From: Clostridia bacterium
GTDB lineage: Bacteria > Bacillota > Clostridia > Oscillospirales > CAG-382
NCBI GenBank assembly: GCA_017646185.1
Contig: JAGCNA010000281.1
Location: 1 to 12,808 of the forward strand
Direction: 5' to 3'
Length of the DNA: 12,808 nucleotides
Shown here: positions 1 through 6,239 of the stretch, in pieces
Position numbering within the stretch: the first letter of the stretch is position 1
Layout of the letters: each line of letters opens with the position of its first letter
Position numbers and translations under genes: made by a program
Notes under the pieces: generated by a model
What the model was told of the DNA's origin: nothing
Databases searched by the model: none
Seen by the model: only the letters and a program-made list of their open reading frames with translations

Positions 1-1508
1 AAAAGCTTCGCAAGGTATTTGTTCAGTGCGCAAATCCTTACGTTATTCCCGAAGCAAAATCCGAAAAGATGGATGCGATCATTGCTCAGGGCAAGAACGC
101 TGACCGTGAAAACGCTATTGCTGTTTTAAAAGAGATCAGCGGTTTGGTTAAGCAGGCACTTAATAAAGAAAAGCCCAACTTCTTTACTCTGGGTTACTAC
201 ATCATCTCCAAACCCAATGCTGACGTAAGCAAGATGGATGTTGCCGAGATGAACGCTATGACCCGTAAGTTCCTTGATGAGAACTTTATGTACAACTTCA
301 TTGCAACTGCAGAGAAAGGTGTTGTTCATTCTCACAGAAAAGCAATGGCGCAGAAAAAGGCTTGCTTGCCCGATCTCGAAGCGGCGCTCAAGTATTTTTC
401 CACCGCAAAGCTGGATGAAAAAACATCTGCAGGCTACGTTAAATCCCTCAGCGCAAAGGTTGGTAAGGGAATTGACCGTCTTGCGGTTAAGAAAGACAGT
501 GTAGAATACGTATTCGCTTCCGCACTGGCAACAGCTGTCAAGGAATACTTTGAGGGTGTTAAGAAAAACCCTGTAGAGGAAAAGCGTTATCTTAAGAACA
601 AGGCAAAATACGATGCTATCATCTCAAAGGGACGTAAGCCCGATTGGACACTTACTCCTCAGGTTATCGTAGATCTTGATCTTAAGAGAAGTAATATCTG
701 TAAGGTAATCGAAAACCTTTATAACCACTACAACGCAAAAATTGTTGACGATACACGTTTTGATGCAAACGCTCACGTTATTGAAATCGTTGATTTCTTC
801 AAAGATCAGGCTTCCAAGTTTGTTGTAAAGATGAACAAGCGTATCGCCAAAGCAAAAGCGATCAAGCTTTTGGAAGAGGTTGGTATTTCCGAACCTGCAA
901 CCCGTTTCCGCCAGTATCCCTTTGAGCTTTCCGGCGGTATGAGACAGCGTGTGGTTATTGCTATTGCACTTTCCGCAAACCCCGATATCCTTATCTGTGA
1001 CGAGCCTACCACTGCTCTTGACGTTACCATTCAGGCGCAGATACTGGAGCTCATCAACAAGATCAAGAAGGAAAGAAACCTTTCCGTAATCTTTATTACC
1101 CACAATATGGGCGTTGTTGCAAATATGGCAGACCGTATTGCGGTAATGTACGCAGGTAAGATAGTAGAAAAAGGTACTTCCGAAGAAGTATTCTACGAAC
1201 CCGCACATCCCTATACCTGGGCGCTTCTCAGCAGTATGCCCGATCTGCATACTACCGAGCGTTTGGATTCCATTCCCGGAACTCCTCCCGATATGCATTT
1301 CCCTCCCAAGGGCGATGCTTTTGCACCCAGAAACAAATATGCTCTTGAAATCGATTTCGAGCAAGAGCCTCCTCTGTTTGAGATCACACCCACCCATTAC
1401 GCTGCTACATGGCTGCTTCATCCCAACGCTCCCGCTGTTGAAATGCCTCAGCTTATCAAGGCGCGTATCGAGCGTATGAAAAAGGAGAGAGAAGACAATG
1501 GAAAATAA
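1..1508 (+). CDS. Peptide ABC transporter ATP-binding protein, OppD/DppD-like, 5'-truncated, with a large insert
   Basis: This is the cytoplasmic ATPase subunit of an oligopeptide/dipeptide-type ABC importer. The frame is open from base 3 with no stop, so the gene begins before the window and the ATG at 69 is probably internal. The C-terminal half is canonical: signature LSGGMRQR (927-950), Walker B ILICDEP (987-1007), the D-loop ALDVTIQAQ, H-loop histidine (1101-1103) and the HPYTWALLSSMP oligopeptide-transporter tail. Walker A and the Q-loop must lie upstream of the window. Bases 3 to about 836 (roughly 278 residues) encode lysine-rich, apparently helical sequence that I do not recognise. 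It sits where OppD normally has only a short helical stretch before the signature motif. The usual cysteines of the C-terminal tail are replaced (GDAFAPRNKYALEID). The gene overlaps the next one by 11 bases. Family assignment is firm; the substrate (di- or oligopeptide, nickel or other) cannot be told. Confidence 0.9.
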   Translation, partial: KLRKVFVQCANPYVIPEAKSEKMDAIIAQGKNADRENAIAVLKEISGLVKQALNKEKPNFFTLGYYIISKPNADVSKMDVAEMNAMTRKFLDENFMYNFIATAEKGVVHSHRKAMAQKKACLPDLEAALKYFSTAKLDEKTSAGYVKSLSAKVGKGIDRLAVKKDSVEYVFASALATAVKEYFEGVKKNPVEEKRYLKNKAKYDAIISKGRKPDWTLTPQVIVDLDLKRSNICKVIENLYNHYNAKIVDDTRFDANAHVIEIVDFFKDQASKFVVKMNKRIAKAKAIKLLEEVGISEPATRFRQYPFELSGGMRQRVVIAIALSANPDILICDEPTTALDVTIQAQILELINKIKKERNLSVIFITHNMGVVANMADRIAVMYAGKIVEKGTSEEVFYEPAHPYTWALLSSMPDLHTTERLDSIPGTPPDMHFPPKGDAFAPRNKYALEIDFEQEPPLFEITPTHYAATWLLHPNAPAVEMPQLIKARIERMKKEREDNGK

Positions 1509-2589
1509 TATGGACAAAGAAGTATTATTAAGTGTTCGAGAACTCCAGCAGTATTTCAAAATGGGCAAGCGTGAACTCAAGGCTGTTGATAAAGTAAGCT
1601 TTGACGTTTATAAGGGTGAGGTATTCGGTTTGGTTGGCGAATCCGGCTGTGGTAAAACCACTACCGGACGCTCCATAATCCGTCTTTACGATATCACCGG
1701 CGGTTCCGTATATTACAAGGGTGAGCGTATCTGCGCAGGTACCCGCGGTTATAAGGACGCTATAAAGAAGGCTCGCAAGGATTTTGAGGAACAAAAGATA
1801 TCCAAGGAAGAATTGGAAGCTACTATTGCTCAAAACCGTGCTGCAATGAAAGCCGCTGTTAAGGACCACAAGAAATGGTCCCGTACAAAGAGCAAAAACC
1901 AGCTTACCAACGAGATACAGATGATCTTCCAGGATCCCGTTTCTTCTCTTGACCCCCGTATGACCGTACGTGAAATTATCGCAGAAGGTCTTATTATACG
2001 CGGTATCAAGGATAAGAAGTATATCGACGAGCAGGTATACAAAATTCTGGAAACAGTTGGCTTGGTAAAAGAACACGCAACCCGTTATCCCCACGAATTT
2101 TCCGGCGGTCAGAAACAGCGTATCGGTATTGCACGTGCTGTTATTATGAACCCCAAGCTTATTATCGCAGACGAACCTATCTCTGCTTTGGACGTATCCA
2201 TTCAGGCTCAGGTAATCAATCTGCTTCATGAGCTCAGCCAGAAAATGGGACTCACCGTTCTGTTTATCGCTCACGACCTTGCGGTTGTTAAATATTTCTC
2301 CGATAGAATCGCAGTTATGTACTACGGTAAGATAGTAGAGCTTGGCACCAGTGACGAGCTGTTTGCTCATCCTTTCCATCCCTACACCCGTTCTTTGCTT
2401 TCTGCAATTCCGTTGCCCGATCCTATAACCGAAAAGAACAGACAGAGAATAGTTTACAATCCTATGCTGGATCACGATTATTCTGCCGAAGGACCTTCCA
2501 TGCGTGAAGTATATCCCGGTCACTATGTACTGTGCAACACGGAAGAATTTGAGAAATATCAAAAAGAGTATCAAGAAACTGCAAAATGA
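1498..2589 (+). CDS. Peptide ABC transporter ATP-binding protein, OppF/DppF-like
   Basis: This is the second ATPase of the ABC importer and should pair with the upstream OppD-like subunit. In the 363 residues: Walker A GESGCGKTT (47-55), Q-loop QMIFQDP (141-147), signature FSGGQKQR (201-208), Walker B LIIADEP (221-227), H-loop H259, and the HPFHPYTRSLLSAIP tail (291-305). A lysine/glutamate-rich segment at about 84-137, probably a helical hairpin, separates Walker A from the Q-loop; OppF normally has a much shorter linker there. The tail after residue 310 keeps one cysteine (C346) instead of the family's usual cluster of cysteines. The start at 1498 has a GGAG-type site (AAGGAGAG) about 7 bases upstream and overlaps the previous stop; ATG 1510 is an in-frame alternative. 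No permease or binding-protein gene is visible, so these presumably lie left of the window. Confidence 0.93.
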   Translation: MENNMDKEVLLSVRELQQYFKMGKRELKAVDKVSFDVYKGEVFGLVGESGCGKTTTGRSIIRLYDITGGSVYYKGERICAGTRGYKDAIKKARKDFEEQKISKEELEATIAQNRAAMKAAVKDHKKWSRTKSKNQLTNEIQMIFQDPVSSLDPRMTVREIIAEGLIIRGIKDKKYIDEQVYKILETVGLVKEHATRYPHEFSGGQKQRIGIARAVIMNPKLIIADEPISALDVSIQAQVINLLHELSQKMGLTVLFIAHDLAVVKYFSDRIAVMYYGKIVELGTSDELFAHPFHPYTRSLLSAIPLPDPITEKNRQRIVYNPMLDHDYSAEGPSMREVYPGHYVLCNTEEFEKYQKEYQETAK

Positions 2590-2978
2590 AAACCTTAAAA
2601 AAGTATTTAATAACACTGGCTATAGGTTTGTTATCTACATTCTTAATAGTCTGGTACAGAGGTATTTTTTCGGAAACAGAACCCGTTAAAATATTTCATA
2701 CGCTGTGCGATGCTTTCTTCATAGCAGGTACTTTGCTTTCCTGCGGAGGACTGTTGGTGTTTTCTTCCAACGAGGGAACATTCGATATGATCGTTTACGG
2801 TTTACAATCCTTTTGGGGTATGTTCCGTAAAAACAGAAAGTTAAAGCACGAAACCTTCTATGATTACCGTGAAAGCAGAAGCGGGAAAAAGATTAAATTC
2901 GGTTATATAGTTTTTACCGGTCTCTTTTTTCTGGCTGTGTCCGGCGTAATGTATTTGCTGTATCTGAAATACGTTTAA
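2586..2978 (+). CDS. DUF3899-like small integral membrane protein
   Basis: A 130-residue membrane protein with three likely transmembrane segments, at about residues 7-24, 39-60 and 105-127. A basic, hydrophilic stretch (81-104) separates the second from the third. The central DAFFIAGTLL...GGLLVFSSNEGTFD pattern is what I recognise as the DUF3899 family, whose function is unknown. The start codon overlaps the OppF-like stop as ATGA, so it is probably translationally coupled and is the last gene of the transporter transcript; a strong terminator begins six bases after its stop. The position suggests an accessory role in the transporter operon or plain co-transcription. Nothing in the sequence shows a catalytic site. 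Family recognition is by eye and fairly confident; function is not assigned. Confidence 0.8.
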   Translation: MKTLKKYLITLAIGLLSTFLIVWYRGIFSETEPVKIFHTLCDAFFIAGTLLSCGGLLVFSSNEGTFDMIVYGLQSFWGMFRKNRKLKHETFYDYRESRSGKKIKFGYIVFTGLFFLAVSGVMYLLYLKYV

Positions 2979-2983
2979 TATTT

Positions 2984-3012
2984 AAAACCGTTCGCTTTGC
3001 GAACGGTTTTTT
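2984..3012 (+). terminator. Rho-independent terminator of the ABC transporter operon
   Basis: A perfect 12-bp inverted repeat, AAAACCGTTCGC (2984-2995) and GCGAACGGTTTT (2999-3010), encloses a 3-base TTT loop and runs into further Ts. It starts six bases after the DUF3899-like stop and ends just before the next promoter's -35 box, so it cleanly separates the two units. Confidence 0.93.
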
Positions 3013-3013
3013 A

Positions 3014-3042
3014 TTGACTTAATATGCTTGTTGTGCTAAAAT
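3014..3042 (+). promoter_or_regulatory. Sigma-A-type promoter for the MBL/enolase/SDR/cupin unit
   Basis: -35 TTGACT (3014-3019), a 17-base spacer and -10 TAAAAT (3037-3042), preceded by an extended -10 TG at 3034-3035. The predicted start is near 3049, giving a short leader of about 25 bases that contains the AGGAGGT ribosome-binding site (3062-3068). No clear operator repeat was seen next to it. Confidence 0.8.
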
Positions 3043-3073
3043 AAAGCGCTAAGCAATATATAGGAGGTACGTT

Positions 3074-3751
3074 ATGAACCGTGTAACTTGGCTTGGACAA
3101 GCGGGCCTTTTGTTCGAATTCGATACCTGCACTGTTATGGTAGATCCTTATCTTTCTGACAGCGTGAAGGAAATAGAACCGCAAAACTACCGCCGCGTTC
3201 CTGTAGACGAAACGTTTTTTGATATTAAGCCGGATATACTCGTTTTCACCCATAATCACCTCGACCATTACGACCCCGAAACTGCAAAGCTGTTTTTGAC
3301 AGCCGATTCGGGAATAACAGTTCTTTCTCCCCGTTCCGTGTGGGAAAAGGTGCGCTCCTTCGGCGGAAACAACAATTACGTTTGCTTTAACCGCCATACT
3401 TCTTGGACAGAAAAGGGCATAACCTTTACCGCAGTAAAGGCAGAGCACAGCGATCTTGCTGCTATCGGTGTGGTTATAGATACGGGAAGCAAAAAGTATT
3501 ACGTAACGGGGGACACGTTGTATAACGAAGAAATATTCTCCGATCTTCCCGATGATATTTACGCGCTCTTTCTCCCCATAAACGGTGTGGGAAACAATAT
3601 GAATGTGTGTGATGCTTCCTGCTTTGCGGCGCGTGTGGCGCCCAAATATGCCGTTCCCGTGCATTTCGGTATGTTCGATACTAAAACAGCCGACGGGTTT
3701 GAATTTACAAATACAATAATTCCTCAGATATATAAGGAGATAGAATTATGA
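3074..3751 (+). CDS. Metallo-beta-lactamase-fold hydrolase, UlaG-like
   Basis: A 225-residue cytoplasmic metal-dependent hydrolase of the metallo-beta-lactamase fold. It shows the N-terminal WLGQAGLLFEF strand, D24 in VDPYLSD, the metal motif THNHLDH (H60, H62, D64, H65), H125 in KAEHSD, D147 in VTGDT and H197 in PVHFGMFD. This layout matches UlaG (L-ascorbate-6-phosphate lactonase)-like proteins, but lactonase activity is inferred. The start has a near-perfect AGGAGGT site five bases upstream, just downstream of a good promoter. It is the first gene of a four-gene unit, and its stop overlaps the next start as ATGA. Next to an acid-sugar dehydratase, opening of a sugar lactone would fit; other phosphodiester- or lactone-type hydrolysis is possible. 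Fold very sure, substrate unknown. Confidence 0.88.
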   Translation: MNRVTWLGQAGLLFEFDTCTVMVDPYLSDSVKEIEPQNYRRVPVDETFFDIKPDILVFTHNHLDHYDPETAKLFLTADSGITVLSPRSVWEKVRSFGGNNNYVCFNRHTSWTEKGITFTAVKAEHSDLAAIGVVIDTGSKKYYVTGDTLYNEEIFSDLPDDIYALFLPINGVGNNMNVCDASCFAARVAPKYAVPVHFGMFDTKTADGFEFTNTIIPQIYKEIEL

Positions 3752-4908
3752 AGGTAACAGACGTTAAATGTTTTACTGTGGATTGCTTCCGCACCAACTG
3801 GGTGTTTGTAAAGATTTATACCGATGCGGGTATTGACGGTGTGGGAGAAGCCACCCTCGAATATAAAGAAAAAGCCCTTATCGGCGCAGTTGAGCATATA
3901 AAGGAATATCTTGTAGGTAAAAATCCTCTTGACGTGGAAAAGCATTTTCACGATATATACAGAGACGCATATTGGCGCGGCGGTGCTGTGCTTATGTCTG
4001 CGCTTTCCGCAGTTGAGTGCGCTTTGTGGGATATTCTGGGTAAATCCTTGGGTGTTCCCGTATACCAGCTTTTGGGCGGCAGAGTTAACGATAAAGTGCG
4101 TATATACGTAAACGGTTGGTTTGCAGGTGCAAAAACTCCCGCAGAATTCGGGGAAAAAGCCCGTATTGCCGTTCAGCGCGGTATCACCGCAATGAAATGG
4201 GATCCTTTTGGAAAATCCTATCTTGAAATTTCAAATAAAGACCTTAATACCGCTCTTGAATGTGTGGCAGCGGTAAGAGATGCGGTGGGCAACGACGTTG
4301 ATCTGCTTATCGAAGGTCACGGCAGATTTAACGTTCCCACGGGTATAAAGATCGCCAAAGAGCTGGAGCAGTTCAAGCCTATGCTGTTTGAAGAGCCTAC
4401 ACCTCCCGATAATCTGGAGGCGCTTAAGGCAGTGCGTGATAAATCCCCCGTGGCTATTTCCGCAGGTGAAAGACTTTACACCCTTAAATCCTATAAGGAT
4501 CTGTTCGAAATGCGGGCGGCAGACTATATCCAGCCGGATATCTCCCATGCCGGCGGTATTATGGAGCTTAAAAAGATCGCCGCGGTTGCAGAAGCATATT
4601 ACATTCCTTTTGCACCTCACAATCCTTCGGGACCCGTGGCAAACGCCGCAACCCTTCAGATCGCCGCTTGCTGTCCCAATTTCTCCATTCTTGAAATAAT
4701 GTACAGCGACGTTGAGTGGCGTAAGGACGTTACAAACGAATCTCTGGAATATAAAGACGGATACATCACCATTCCCTCCAAGCCCGGTCTCGGTATAGAG
4801 ATAAACGAGGAAGAGTGCCTCAAGCATCCTTACCAGCCTCATACTCTCCGCCATTATACCGGTGCGCTTACGGATATCCGCCCCGCAAAAAGTGAATTTT
4901 ATTTCTAA
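3748..4908 (+). CDS. Enolase-superfamily acid-sugar dehydratase (mandelate racemase/galactonate dehydratase-like)
   Basis: A 386-residue member of the mandelate racemase/muconate-lactonizing branch. These enzymes abstract the proton alpha to a carboxylate using Mg2+; acid-sugar members dehydrate aldonates to 2-keto-3-deoxy acids. Visible features are the N-terminal capping domain (1 to about 120), the MKWDPFG strand (149-155), metal-site candidates E189 (IEGHGRF), E215 (FEEP) and E241 (SAGER), the D264 region (QPD), and probable acid/base histidines H191 and H291 (PHNPSG). H191 plus H291 resembles D-galactonate dehydratase and relatives, but the first ligand there is Asp, whereas Glu is seen here. 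Galactonate, gluconate, arabinonate or another aldonate cannot be separated by reading. ATGA overlap with the hydrolase gene; the ribosome-binding site is TAAGGAG just upstream. Confidence 0.88.
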   Translation: MKVTDVKCFTVDCFRTNWVFVKIYTDAGIDGVGEATLEYKEKALIGAVEHIKEYLVGKNPLDVEKHFHDIYRDAYWRGGAVLMSALSAVECALWDILGKSLGVPVYQLLGGRVNDKVRIYVNGWFAGAKTPAEFGEKARIAVQRGITAMKWDPFGKSYLEISNKDLNTALECVAAVRDAVGNDVDLLIEGHGRFNVPTGIKIAKELEQFKPMLFEEPTPPDNLEALKAVRDKSPVAISAGERLYTLKSYKDLFEMRAADYIQPDISHAGGIMELKKIAAVAEAYYIPFAPHNPSGPVANAATLQIAACCPNFSILEIMYSDVEWRKDVTNESLEYKDGYITIPSKPGLGIEINEEECLKHPYQPHTLRHYTGALTDIRPAKSEFYF

Positions 4909-4912
4909 GGAG
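4907..4912 (+). promoter_or_regulatory. Ribosome-binding site fixing the SDR start
   Basis: AAGGAG, overlapping the TAA stop of the dehydratase gene, lies eight bases before ATG 4921. This favours 4921 over the upstream GTG at 4912, which overlaps the site itself. Confidence 0.75.
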
Positions 4913-4920
4913 TGCTTCCT

Positions 4921-5715
4921 ATGAAAAACGCAGTTTTTATAACCGGCGCTTGCAGAGGTACCGGATACAGAATAGCAGAGGTTTTTGCACAAAACGGCCG
5001 GAGCGTTATCGTTACCGGCAGAAACGGAACCGATGCAGCCGAAGCGGCAGAAAAGCTTGGAAGCACCTATGGCGTTTTTGCAAAGGGATACGAATGCAAT
5101 ATCCGCAATGAACAGCAGGTAATAGATATATTTAACGATATAGACAAAAACGGCGTTTTTGTGGAAACGGTAGTACTTTGCGCCGCAGATCTGGGATTCG
5201 GCACCGATCCTTCCAAGGGTATGGATTTCTTTTCCGTTCCCGTAGAAGAGTTCGGCAGAGTGTTTGAAACCAATTTGGTGTGGAACTTTACTATCGTACG
5301 TCAGGCGGCTTTGCGCATGCGTGAAAAAGGGAAGGGAAGTATAGTGTTTATATCTTCCAATACCGCATACAGAGCAATTCCCAACCGCAGCGCATACTGT
5401 GCCTCCAAAGGCGGTATAAACTCACTTTCCAAAGCTATTGCGGTGGACCTGGGCAAATACGGCATAAGAAGCAACGTGGTGCTGCCCGGTACTATCAAAA
5501 CCGCCCGTTGGGAAGCAATGGGAAGCAGCGCAATAAGCGGCAAGCTTACCCCCATAGGGGATATTTCGGATTTCGACGATATCGCAAACGCAGTATGGTA
5601 TTTCGGCACCGACCTTTCCAAAAACGTAACCGGTTCCGAGCTTATTGTGGACGGCGGTATGGCATCCCAGCTTTATCCCGATTACCTTAACGAACTTATA
5701 AGAAAAGAGCAGTAA
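4921..5715 (+). CDS. Short-chain dehydrogenase/reductase (SDR) family oxidoreductase
   Basis: A 264-residue classical SDR, an NAD(P)-dependent alcohol/ketone oxidoreductase of the cytoplasm. The Rossmann motif TGACRGTG occupies residues 8-15, N118 is the conserved helix-alpha4 Asn, and the catalytic residues are S146, Y159 and K163 (YCASK). PGTIKT (189-194) and GSELIVDGGM (238-247) are the usual C-terminal marks. The usual NNAG is replaced by CAAD near 87-90, a modest deviation. The start was set at ATG 4921 rather than GTG 4912 because of AAGGAG at 4907-4912. It lies 12 bases after the dehydratase gene and two bases before the cupin gene, so it is in the same unit. A role oxidising or reducing a sugar-acid intermediate is inferred from context. 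R33-N34 after the second strand might hint at NADP, but this is weak. Confidence 0.9.
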   Translation: MKNAVFITGACRGTGYRIAEVFAQNGRSVIVTGRNGTDAAEAAEKLGSTYGVFAKGYECNIRNEQQVIDIFNDIDKNGVFVETVVLCAADLGFGTDPSKGMDFFSVPVEEFGRVFETNLVWNFTIVRQAALRMREKGKGSIVFISSNTAYRAIPNRSAYCASKGGINSLSKAIAVDLGKYGIRSNVVLPGTIKTARWEAMGSSAISGKLTPIGDISDFDDIANAVWYFGTDLSKNVTGSELIVDGGMASQLYPDYLNELIRKEQ

Positions 5716-5717
5716 CA

Positions 5718-6077
5718 ATGGAAGAACTTTTGGTATTGGATTACGAGGGTAAAGGATATTTTTCCCATTTCAGATACGGTACTTGGCGCATAGCCTATCT
5801 TAATCACGCTCCTATGTTTACCAAAGAGGGGATTACGTATCTGGAACGGCATAACGAAACCGACGAGGTGTTTATACTTTTGGAAGGGGAAGCATCCCTT
5901 TTTATGGGCGAAAACGCAACGGAGGTTGTTATGGAAAAGTTCCGTTCCTACGTAGTGAAAAAAGGCGCTTGGCACAACATAGTCGTTTCCGAAGATGCCA
6001 AGGTGCTTATTGTAGAAAATGCAGACACGGGCAAAAGTAATTCAGAATATCTGCCTTTCAGTTTTTTGAATTTTTGA
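5718..6077 (+). CDS. Small cupin-domain protein
   Basis: A 119-residue single-domain cupin (double-stranded beta-helix). Motif 1 is RHNETDEVFILLEGEA with H45, E50 and G57; motif 2 is VVKKGAWHNIV with G83 and H86. The first motif has one histidine rather than HxH, so metal binding by H45, E50 and H86 is plausible but incomplete. Small cupins in sugar-acid operons can be isomerases or epimerases or simply ligand-binding proteins; none can be assigned. The start is two bases after the SDR stop with only a weak purine-rich site (AGAAAAGAG), which suggests translational coupling. It is the last gene of the four-gene unit; a hairpin terminator follows at 6100. Confidence 0.82.
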   Translation: MEELLVLDYEGKGYFSHFRYGTWRIAYLNHAPMFTKEGITYLERHNETDEVFILLEGEASLFMGENATEVVMEKFRSYVVKKGAWHNIVVSEDAKVLIVENADTGKSNSEYLPFSFLNF

Positions 6078-6099
6078 TTGCATATTTGAATAAACACGC

Positions 6100-6129
6100 A
6101 AAAAGAGGTTGGTTACAGCCTCTTTTTTT
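6100..6129 (+). terminator. Rho-independent terminator of the sugar-acid unit
   Basis: AAAAAGAGG (6100-6108) pairs with CCTCTTTTT (6119-6127). The stem extends inward by a T-G wobble (6109-6118) and a T-A pair (6110-6117), leaving the six-base loop GGTTAC. The T-run continues to 6129. Confidence 0.88.
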
Positions 6130-6171
6130 CATATTTCGTGAATAAAGTTAACAAATTTAACATATTAATAT

Positions 6172-6200
6172 TTGACAAATCAACTTCAAACTGTTATTAT
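6172..6200 (+). promoter_or_regulatory. Strong sigma-A-type promoter for the acyltransferase/symporter unit
   Basis: A perfect -35 TTGACA (6172-6177), a 17-base spacer and -10 TATTAT (6195-6200), with an extended -10 TG at 6192-6193. The stretch before the -35 is AT-rich and has two direct TTAACA copies nine bases apart (6148-6153 and 6157-6162), which might act as an UP element or operator. The predicted start near 6207 lies downstream of ATG 6138, so translation must begin later. Confidence 0.83.
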
Positions 6201-6239
6201 ATTATAAATATCTATTATTTTTATCCGGGGTTGTTTTTA

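Noticed and set aside
624..2616. Long minus-strand open frames (318 and 362 codons) opposite the two ATPase genes
   Set aside because: They are antisense to clear ABC ATPase genes, have cysteine- and aromatic-rich translations with no motif, and have no sensible neighbours or starts. They are shadows of the plus-strand codon pattern.
6138..6239. N-terminal 34-codon extension of the acyltransferase gene from ATG 6138
   Set aside because: A near-consensus promoter (6172-6200) lies inside it, its translation is low-complexity N/I/Y-rich, and it has no ribosome-binding site. ATG 6240 is the better start.
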